From positions 1-63,218 of IMG/VR virus record IMGVR_UViG_3300046791_000289: 63,218 nucleotides of DNA; one strand, written 5' to 3'. Below the pieces are notes generated by a model. The model was not told the DNA's origin. It saw nothing but the letters and a program-made list of their open reading frames with translations, and ran no database searches. The DNA comes from a virus. Shown piece after piece: positions 57,738 to 63,218 of this stretch. The position numbers were made by a program, and so were the translations under genes. Within the stretch, counting starts at the first letter, position 1. The number at the start of each line of letters is the position of its first letter.

Positions 57738-59134
57738 GGCCGCACCGCCGGGAACTCCGCCCACTGCGAGCCGTCGAGGTAGGGCAACTCGATCACTCCG
57801 CCGCGCTTGCGCTTGGAGCCATCCTTCCCCGGGCCACGTGCCGGGAAATGGCGGATCCCGGCGAGTAGCCCGGCGGGCTGATCGTGGGGCGTTGGCTCAA
57901 CGGCCTGCTTCAGGAAGAACGGGACCGACTCGGCACCCGCCTGATCGCGGAGCGATCGCAGCCACGCCACATCGCACGCACGCGCGCCGGCGCCGCTCTC
58001 GCATCCCGCGATGATCCAGTCGAGCGTATCGGTCCCGTCCTCGCCGCACGGCACCGCGCACGGATCGAAGAACTCGGCGAGGTCGACCGGACCGAGGAGC
58101 GGCTCACACGAGATGAACCGGATCGCCGCCGGCGTCGCGAGGAGCGCGTTGACGCGCTCGCCCGCCGCGGCCTGGTTCTCGACAGAGACACCGAGCCAGA
58201 CGTTGGCGAGCGGCCACGTCGCCTGCGGTCCGCTCGCCTTGCGGCCGCGCGGGATCTTGAGGTTGAACGTCGCGGCGGCCTTCGCCGCGGCCTCGAGTAC
58301 GAACGCGAGGATCGCCGACGTGCACGGGCCGACGGTCTCGGCGATCCACGCGAACCACTCATGCATCCGCGCGGCGCGCTTGGTGAGGATCTGAAACGTG
58401 TGCCACGGCGCGGCCGCCATGACGCCGAACGCGATCGCGATCTCCTCGTTCGACAGGCGCTCGTGAAACATGTCGGACATCGAGTTGACGAAGATCCGGC
58501 GCGGCCGCGTCCAGCGCATCGGCTGAAAGATCGAGGTCGGGATCAGGCGGACCTCGCCATTCCAGCCGATCGGCACCTCCTCCGTGCCGCGGATCCCGAT
58601 CGATCGCAGCGTCGCCGCGTGCGGGCGCTCGCGCCGCCCGAACCGCACGAGGCCCGCGTACGGCTGGCCCGGCCCGCTGAAACGCTTCGCGATGCTCTCC
58701 GCGTAGCAGTGACGGCATCCCTCGGAGACCCGAGAGCAACCCCGGAAGAGGTTCCACGTCGCATCGGTCCACGAGATCCCGGTCTTGTCGCTCACGACGT
58801 GGGCTCCAGCGCGGCCGCGAGCGCGGATCTCGTAGGACTTGGTCCGATCGACGAGTTCGGCGACCCGCTCATGCGCATCCGCCAGCGCGATCCGGCCCTC
58901 CTCCGTGAGGAGGAATGCGCCAGCGTTCGCGATCGGCTTCATGAGGCCTCGACGAGCGAGGCCATTGGCCGCCGCCATCGTGGGGAAGGCAACCCATGCG
59001 ACGACTCCGCCGGACTTCCGGTGCCCCTTGGCGCCGGCGCTACAGAGGATCGACGACGGAACGGAGCCGTTCGGAGACTCCACGGCGGTGAGGAGGACGA
59101 AGATTTGGCTATCCGTGAGCCGTGACTTACTCAT
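57734..59134 (-). CDS. DUF5131 (phage Gp37/Gp68-like) radical-SAM-like protein
   Basis: 466 residues from ATG 59134 (ATGA). From residue 116 the family order is clear: GISWTDATWNLFRGC, CSRVSEGCRHCYAE (C133, C140, C143, a Cx6CxxC cluster), RIFVNSMSDMFHE, WHTFQILTKRAARM, NVWLGVSVEN, FISCEPLLGPVDL, AGCESGAGARACDV and FFLKQ. The N-terminal 115 residues are an added helical region not usual in the family. Such proteins bind an Fe-S cluster; their reaction is not settled. Confidence 0.85.
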   Translation of the reverse strand: MSKSRLTDSQIFVLLTAVESPNGSVPSSILCSAGAKGHRKSGGVVAWVAFPTMAAANGLARRGLMKPIANAGAFLLTEEGRIALADAHERVAELVDRTKSYEIRARGRAGAHVVSDKTGISWTDATWNLFRGCSRVSEGCRHCYAESIAKRFSGPGQPYAGLVRFGRRERPHAATLRSIGIRGTEEVPIGWNGEVRLIPTSIFQPMRWTRPRRIFVNSMSDMFHERLSNEEIAIAFGVMAAAPWHTFQILTKRAARMHEWFAWIAETVGPCTSAILAFVLEAAAKAAATFNLKIPRGRKASGPQATWPLANVWLGVSVENQAAAGERVNALLATPAAIRFISCEPLLGPVDLAEFFDPCAVPCGEDGTDTLDWIIAGCESGAGARACDVAWLRSLRDQAGAESVPFFLKQAVEPTPHDQPAGLLAGIRHFPARGPGKDGSKRKRGGVIELPYLDGSQWAEFPAVRP

Positions 59135-60222
59135 GGCCCATTCCCGGCCACGCACGAGGTCATGGCGCCAGCGACGTCACACTGACAGTTCGTCGGGGAC
59201 GAACACGTGAGCGGCCCGGCGCACACGTCGGAGCACCGCGGCTCCGCCAGGCACCGGGCATAGCTCGGGCGACACACGGTGTACTCGGTACCCCAGGGCG
59301 AGAGATCCTGGCCCACGCACGTCACCGCGCAGTCGCCCAGGATCTCCGCGTCGGCGGGCGGCGCCGCATCCGGGCGCGGCCGGGCGTCCGCGGGCCGGGC
59401 GTCCGCCGAGTTGGCGATCGCGTCGACTCCGCCGCCGTCGGGCCCAGCGACCGGACCGTCCTCGCCGACGCACGCGCCGAGCACGAGGAGGACGAGCGCG
59501 AGGACGGGGAGGAGCTTGCCGAGGAGGCGGCTCGGCGCTGGGCCGGGCGCCGGGATCGGGCCGACGTCGAGCCAGCTCGAGACCACGCCGTCGCGCGCGG
59601 CGGCGACGCCGACCAGCGCGTGCGCCTCGCCGAACACCTCGATCCGCCAGTCGACGCCCGCGGGGAGCGCGCGCGCGGCGCCGTCGGCCAGGAGGCGCGG
59701 GGCGGTGCTGCCGTCACCGATCAGGACGTCCGCGCCGCGGACCGTGTCCCCCTCGAGCGCATGCCAGGTCACGGACCATGCATCCGGGATCGGGTCGACG
59801 CGAGCGATCCCATACTGGACCGCGCCCGCCTTGGCCTCGATCCAGTCGGTGAACCAGCCCGATCCGTCGTGCTCGCCAGGCTCGGAGCGGAGACACGCGG
59901 CGGTCTCGACGAGCGCGCCGATGTGCCAGAGATCCTCGAGCGAGAGCGGACCAATCGCGGCGATCGCCGGCATGAGGGAGCCGCGGTCGAGCGCGGCCGC
60001 GAGCGCGCGCGCCTGGGCCTCCGTTCCGGCCCAGCGGCCCGCGCTGTCGTTCGCGACGACCAGCGCGAGCGGCACGAAATCGACGCCCCCGCGGGCCTCG
60101 ATCATCGTGACCTCGTGGCCGACCACGCCGGCCCGGGTGAGCGCGAGGGAGAGGACGTCATCCGCCGCGGGCGAGGCCGCGCCGGTGTGACTGAGATCGA
60201 CGAGAGCAGAGGTGGCGATCAT
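59131..60222 (-). CDS. Two-part protein with internal lipobox and Cys-rich end
   Basis: 363 residues from ATG 60222 with AAAGG upstream. Residues 1-220 form a soluble domain of unknown type (MIEARGGVDFVPLALVVAND). Then RLLGKLLPVLALVLLVLGAC (232-251), a signal-like hydrophobic stretch ending in a lipobox cysteine, an Asp/Pro/Ala linker and ten cysteines in the last 70 residues. The second half looks like an independent lipoprotein. Either a fusion or a nested gene. Confidence 0.7.
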   Translation of the reverse strand: MIATSALVDLSHTGAASPAADDVLSLALTRAGVVGHEVTMIEARGGVDFVPLALVVANDSAGRWAGTEAQARALAAALDRGSLMPAIAAIGPLSLEDLWHIGALVETAACLRSEPGEHDGSGWFTDWIEAKAGAVQYGIARVDPIPDAWSVTWHALEGDTVRGADVLIGDGSTAPRLLADGAARALPAGVDWRIEVFGEAHALVGVAAARDGVVSSWLDVGPIPAPGPAPSRLLGKLLPVLALVLLVLGACVGEDGPVAGPDGGGVDAIANSADARPADARPRPDAAPPADAEILGDCAVTCVGQDLSPWGTEYTVCRPSYARCLAEPRCSDVCAGPLTCSSPTNCQCDVAGAMTSCVAGNGP

Positions 60223-60240
60223 GGCGGGTGCCTTTCGTGG

Positions 60241-60468
60241 CTAGCGCGCGCGACGAGTCGCTAGCGCGGTTCGGATGACGTTCGTGTGCGCCGCGAAAAT
60301 CGCGTTCGCCACGCCATCCCAATATGCGGCGCGATCCCCCTCCGAGTTCGAGGAGTTCCGGTTCGCGGCCGTCCAGGCGCCCCAGGCGCCGTGCTTCACA
60401 ACCATCGCGGAGGCCTTCGCGTCCTTAGCGGCGGTGGGGGTCTCGTTCGCGTTCGACATTCTCGACAT
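60241..60468 (-). CDS. Small hypothetical protein, 75 aa, leaderless
   Basis: ATG 60468, five bases after a strong -10 box (TATGAT). N-terminus Ala/Lys-rich, then WGAWTAANRNSSN and a helical NAIFAAHTNVIRTALAT. Unknown function. First gene of the accessory unit; the 18-base gap to the next gene holds an AAAGG. Confidence 0.65.
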   Translation of the reverse strand: MSRMSNANETPTAAKDAKASAMVVKHGAWGAWTAANRNSSNSEGDRAAYWDGVANAIFAAHTNVIRTALATRRAR

Positions 60469-60473
60469 GACTT

Positions 60474-60501
60474 ATCATAGTCATCGCGCATGCCGAGTCA
60501 A
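60474..60501 (-). promoter_or_regulatory. Strong leaderless-type promoter
   Basis: Minus strand: TTGACT (60501-60496), a 16-bp spacer, TATGAT (60479-60474), five bases, ATG 60468. The best -10 of the family. TTGACTCGGCATG is identical to the promoter at 7499. Confidence 0.75.
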
Positions 60502-60518
60502 CATGAGAATCGCAGAAA

Positions 60519-60812
60519 TCAGTACGGGTAGGCACCCGCGACGACGAGGAGGGCGTGGCCATAGCCCGCCAGGTAGACCGGGTCACGGGACACCGGCGCG
60601 TGGAGGTGAGCGCTGGGCGTGTCGGCCAGGGAGCCGTGGAGCCGGCCCTCGCTGTAGCGGTGGTCGATGGCGCCGCGCAGGCGGAACGCGGCCTCGCTCA
60701 CCTCGGAGCGAATCTCGGGCGGGAGCGAGCTGGCCTGGCGGTCGATCTGCGCGGCCGTGTCCCACGCGCGGCGGCACTCGTCGACGATGTAGGCAGCGGA
60801 CTCGGCGGTCAT
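60519..60812 (-). CDS. Hypothetical protein, 97 aa
   Basis: ATG 60812 overlaps the preceding stop (ATGA). Helical, with IVDECRRAWDTAAQIDRQAS and RSEVSEAAFRLRGAIDH, then a short hydrophobic end (GHALLVVAGAY). No family recognised. Confidence 0.6.
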   Translation of the reverse strand: MTAESAAYIVDECRRAWDTAAQIDRQASSLPPEIRSEVSEAAFRLRGAIDHRYSEGRLHGSLADTPSAHLHAPVSRDPVYLAGYGHALLVVAGAYPY

Positions 60813-60994
60813 GGTCGGATCCCGATCTCGCGCTTGGCGCGCGGGGCGAAGAGGTCGCGCGCGACGGCGCGTGGGCATTCGGTGGTGTAGGTCGTCGTCG
60901 CCACCGGCGCGCCGCCGACGGCGAGCCGCGCGGTGCGGGTGACGTAGCCAGCGCCGCCGCACGCGGGGCACGAGGCGTCACAGCGCGCGGTCAC
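60809..60994 (-). CDS. DnaJ-type zinc-knuckle small protein, 61 aa
   Basis: GTG 60994 (GTGA overlap). CDASCPACGGAGYV contains CPxCxGxG, the DnaJ-like zinc knuckle half. The rest is strand-rich and basic. Unknown function; the pairing with a J-domain protein elsewhere is probably coincidental. Confidence 0.6.
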   Translation of the reverse strand: MTARCDASCPACGGAGYVTRTARLAVGGAPVATTTYTTECPRAVARDLFAPRAKREIGIRP

Positions 60995-61156
60995 CGGCGA
61001 CCGCCGAGCGCGCACGAGTCGTGGTCGGTCGCGCGCACCACGTAGTCGACCAGCTCGGAGAGCGAGGCGTCCGGGGCATCGCCCGAGACCAGGTCTACCG
61101 AGTAGAGCCGCGCACGGTGGCCCCATCGCGTCCTCTACCGTGTGCTCGCTCGCCAT
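60991..61156 (-). pseudogene. Small gene with apparent +1 frameshift in a G run
   Basis: ATG 61156 opens MASEHTVEDAMG, then the coding-like frame continues +1 after GGGG (61124-61121) as HRARLYSVDLVSGDAPD to a stop at 60991-60993, which overlaps the next GTG. Removing one G gives 54 residues. Homopolymer error is the simplest reading; recoding is possible. Confidence 0.55.
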
Positions 61157-61162
61157 GACTGA

Positions 61163-61192
61163 TTGATATCAGACTCAGGCATGGCGAGTCAA
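61163..61192 (-). promoter_or_regulatory. Leaderless-type promoter
   Basis: Minus strand: TTGACT (61192-61187), an 18-bp spacer, TATCAA (61168-61163), six bases, ATG 61156. CATGTTGACTCG is shared with the promoter at 60496. Confidence 0.6.
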
Positions 61193-61220
61193 CATGAGTC
61201 GCGCGTTAGTCTATCCTCCG

Positions 61221-61925
61221 CTACCCCTCGCCGCCCAGCTCCTCGCCATCGACCGAGGCCGCCACGGCGGTGCCAGCGACGTCCTCCAGCTCGATGGTCA
61301 CCAGCGCGTCATCGCCGACGCACGCGGTCGCGATCGCGTCGGCGAGGGCGTCGCCGGCGGCCTTGCCGAGCGCTCGCACGACGGCGACGAGCGAGCCGGA
61401 GAGCCAGTTGTCGAGGTCGCCCCACATGCCAAGCATTCCATCACGAGGATGCGGGCAGAGCGTGACCTCGCCGGCCACCTCGTCGCCGTCGTCGCCGATC
61501 CGCACCATCACGTCGTAGTCCATGGCGCCCACGGTCTCGACGCACATGGAGGGCGTCCCGAGCGAGGCCACGATATAGGCGGTGGCCGCGCCGACGCCGT
61601 CCGCGTCGCCAGGCGTGGCGCCATGCGCCTTGTAGCCGTCGGCACAGAACGCTTCCCACAAGTCGGTGAGCGACGAGAGCACGGCCTCGCTCAGGTCGTC
61701 ATCCCGCTCGCCGGCCGCGTCGTAGGCGTGCACGGCGTTCGCCCGGCCCTCCTCCACCTCCACCATGTAGCCGTCGTGCGCGTCGGCGATCGCGGCCTGG
61801 GCGTAGCTCGCCCAGCGCTCCGCTTCTGGAAAGTCGGTGCCCTCGTACGGCGTGACCGTGATGTTGATGTGCGCGGTGATGTGCGCGATGGCAGCGGATG
61901 CGGCGAAGTCGGGCGATGCGGTCAT
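61221..61925 (-). CDS. Hypothetical protein, 234 aa
   Basis: ATG 61925, with GGAG about 11 bases upstream. Acidic, mixed alpha/beta, with HINITVTPYEGTDFPEAERW near the start and an Asp/Gly-rich centre. No family recognised. It shares the promoter at 62128-62157 with the small gene upstream. Confidence 0.65.
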   Translation of the reverse strand: MTASPDFAASAAIAHITAHINITVTPYEGTDFPEAERWASYAQAAIADAHDGYMVEVEEGRANAVHAYDAAGERDDDLSEAVLSSLTDLWEAFCADGYKAHGATPGDADGVGAATAYIVASLGTPSMCVETVGAMDYDVMVRIGDDGDEVAGEVTLCPHPRDGMLGMWGDLDNWLSGSLVAVVRALGKAAGDALADAIATACVGDDALVTIELEDVAGTAVAASVDGEELGGEG

Positions 61926-61996
61926 GGGAAGGGTCTCCAGGAGATCGAGGTGCGAGAGGGAGGAGGCCTTGCGGCCTCCGGGGAGAGGCGGCCGGG

Positions 61997-62121
61997 TCAC
62001 TCCGGCAGGGGGTTGTGGGTGGCGAGCGTGACGGTCTCGGCGCCCGCCGCGATGGCCCAGGCGGGTAGGTGCCATCGGCGAAGAGGGTGAGGGTGGCGGC
62101 GGAGTCGTTCGTGTTCGGCAT
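61997..62121 (-). pseudogene. Small gene with apparent -1 frameshift
   Basis: ATG 62121 reads MPNTNDSAATLTLFADGTYP, after which the coding-like frame is -1 (AWAIAAGAETVTLATHNPLP, stop 61997-61999). Adding one base near 62058-62066 gives 41 residues. Not a canonical slippery site. Likely an indel. Confidence 0.5.
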
Positions 62122-62127
62122 GACCAA

Positions 62128-62157
62128 TACGTACGACGAAACGTCATACGTGGTCAA
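62128..62157 (-). promoter_or_regulatory. Leaderless-type promoter
   Basis: Minus strand: TTGACC (62157-62152), an 18-bp spacer, TACGTA (62133-62128), six bases, ATG 62121. Preceded by CATATTGACC, similar to CATGTTGAC elsewhere. Begins just past the tandem hairpins. Confidence 0.55.
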
Positions 62158-62167
62158 TATGAGAGTT

Positions 62168-62226
62168 GCCGAATTCGTAGAATTCGGCCCTGGCCTCGCG
62201 CCGGGGGCGTAGCCGCGAGGCCAGGG
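62168..62226 (-). terminator. Tandem terminator hairpins
   Basis: CCCTGGCCTCGCG pairs perfectly (13 bp) with CGCGAGGCCAGGG (62188-62200 / 62214-62226), followed on the minus strand by a second hairpin GCCGAATTC-N3-GAATTCGGC (62168-62176 / 62180-62188). Both start within 12 bases of the stop at 62238. They insulate the junction-spanning gene from the next promoter. T-runs are short. Confidence 0.75.
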
Positions 62227-62237
62227 TCGGCGGTTGG

Positions 62238-63218
62238 CTAGCGCGCCAGCTCCTCGAAGATGAGGGCGAACCGCTGCGAGATGTCCGAGGCCACGCCGTC
62301 GAGCGAGGCGATCGCGGCCTGGACGCGGGCGCGGACGTCGCCCAGGACATCGGCGCCGAGCACGGCGGCGAACGAGACGATCCGCTCCCGGACGGTCTCC
62401 AGGCGGGTCTGGAGGTTCGTCGCGATCTTGTCGCCGAGCGGCTTCCCGGCGGCGGCGGCCTCGAGTTGGGCGGCCTGGAGATCGCCCAGGACCGCGGCGG
62501 CCTCGCCGACGAGCGAGCCGGCGAGCGAGGCCCGGAGCTTGCCCGAGTTCGTGAGCGGGATCGCGGGGACCATCCAAGCCGTGCCCCAGCCGCGGGAGAG
62601 GACGGTACACAGCGCCTCCGCGGCGTCGACGTGCTCCGACGGCACGAACCACGACCCGCCCAGCTTCACGCCGCGCCACGTCGTGCGGACCACGCCGGCG
62701 AGCCAGTCGGTCACCTCCGCCGCGGTGAAGATCTCCGAGGCGACGCGGCGAGCGAAGGCGTCGCGGGTGACCCGCGACAACTCGATCGAGTCGCCGTCGG
62801 TCTCGCCATGGGCGATGGTGAGCACGCCGGTCGCGTCGAGGTCGGCGACCATCGCGACGGAGCCCGCGCTCTCGCCCACGCCGGCCTTGGTCGTGACGCG
62901 CGCGATGTTCCACCGCGCGCGCCAGGTCTCGAGCGCCTTGCGCTCCGACACCGGGATCGCGCGGACCACGTAGCCGTCGAGGTTCAGGCGGTTGAGAACG
63001 TGGCCGGCCTGGGCGTGCGCGGTGCGCGCCTTGGGGGCGAGCTTGGCGTCGAGCCCGGCGGCCGCGAGGGTCTCCAGGATCTGGCCGCGGGTGAGCGAGC
63101 CCAGGCCAGACCAGGACACGAGCCCGCCGATCGCGCCCTCCTGGACGCCGGCGATGAGCTGGCCGTGGGTGAGGTACTCAACGCCGGCCGCCGTCGGGGC
63201 GGCGCCGGGCGCGCGCCG
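62238..63218 (-). CDS. Hypothetical protein spanning the junction, C-terminal part
   Basis: Open from the contig end (63218) to TGA at 62238-62240; joined to 1-651 it forms one 494-residue protein. This part contains GSLTRGQILETLAAAGL, a LNRLNLDGYVVRAIP region, alternating strands and helices (KLGGSWFVPSEHVDAAEAL, WMVPAIPLTNSGKL) and a helical C-terminus with repeated Ala/Glu/Arg. No family recognised. An internal GTG at 63119 is not the true start. Confidence 0.8.
   Translation of the reverse strand, partial: RRAPGAAPTAAGVEYLTHGQLIAGVQEGAIGGLVSWSGLGSLTRGQILETLAAAGLDAKLAPKARTAHAQAGHVLNRLNLDGYVVRAIPVSERKALETWRARWNIARVTTKAGVGESAGSVAMVADLDATGVLTIAHGETDGDSIELSRVTRDAFARRVASEIFTAAEVTDWLAGVVRTTWRGVKLGGSWFVPSEHVDAAEALCTVLSRGWGTAWMVPAIPLTNSGKLRASLAGSLVGEAAAVLGDLQAAQLEAAAAGKPLGDKIATNLQTRLETVRERIVSFAAVLGADVLGDVRARVQAAIASLDGVASDISQRFALIFEELAR
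63072..63218. repeat. Terminal direct repeat, right copy
   Basis: Copy of 1-147 with three mismatches in its last 21 bases. Bases 63072-63197 are identical to 1-126. Confidence 0.9.

Noticed and set aside
1-63218. CRISPR array or transposon
   Set aside because: No regularly spaced identical repeats and no transposase-like protein or terminal inverted repeats were seen on reading.
1-63218. Integrase or serine recombinase
   Set aside because: No protein with an R..HxxR..Y set or a serine-recombinase start was found. RusA and other nucleases explain the DNA-cutting genes seen.

Overview
The window is one essentially complete, very GC-rich genome of a tailed, siphovirus-like phage, captured as a circular or terminally redundant contig. 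The last 147 bases repeat the first 147: the first 126 are identical and the only three differences lie in the last 21. The repeat unit is therefore about 63,071 bp, and one minus-strand gene runs across the junction. I found no host genes, tRNA, rRNA, integrase or CRISPR array. The host is probably Gram-negative: there is an overlapping inner/outer spanin pair and a second protein with an internal lipobox. The Asp/Ala/Pro-rich linker behind that lipobox resembles lipoproteins of Myxococcota, so a myxobacterial or related host is a reasonable but unproven guess.

Layout. (1) Minus strand, 7120 down to 767: a tightly coupled recombination operon (RecT-like protein, RecB/Cas4-type nuclease with an Fe-S cysteine set, J-domain protein, RecF/SbcC-like ATPase, Nudix hydrolase, three small genes). 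(2) 7121-7898: control region with divergent promoters and two small Cro/CI-like regulators. (3) Plus strand, 7899-24504: early/middle replication and metabolism cluster (replication initiator with a candidate origin inside it, helicase-loader-like protein, adenine methyltransferase, PAPS-reductase-like protein, RusA, DUF1643, HNH-like protein, deoxyribosyltransferase-like protein, PD-(D/E)XK protein, many small unknown genes). (4) 24554-34648: packaging and head genes (terminases, DUF935-type portal, Mu F-like protein, XkdF-type protease with probable nested scaffold, decoration protein, major capsid). (5) 34680-52734: tail genes (tail completion, an SGNH esterase, terminator, tube, G/GT chaperones with a -1 frameshift site, tape measure, distal tail proteins, a 1,833-residue tail fibre/host-specificity protein). 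(6) 52809-55972: lysis cluster (membrane coiled-coil protein, holin-like protein, spanins, NlpC/P60 endolysin). (7) Minus strand, 63218 down to 56156: accessory genes (DUF5131 radical-SAM-like protein, internal-lipobox protein, small zinc-ribbon proteins, frameshifted small genes).

Gene organisation is extremely compact: about forty neighbouring genes overlap by ATGA or GTGA, which implies translational coupling along long operons. Where an operon begins, the same architecture recurs: a sigma70-like promoter (TTGAC or TTGCG, 16-18 bp spacer, TAnnnT) whose -10 box ends only 5-9 bases before the start codon. In most of these no leader with a Shine-Dalgarno sequence could exist, so transcripts are probably leaderless. 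Internal genes of the late operons instead carry good AGGAG-type sites.

The most notable unexplained structure is regulatory: the leaderless promoter family, a palindrome CGTCACGNNNCGTGACG at several separated loci including the replication gene and just before the terminase, and a pair of ACGCTANNNNTAGCGT operators bracketing the promoter of the protease/capsid genes. Three small genes look frameshifted by one base each. They may be sequencing or assembly indels, decaying genes or recoding.
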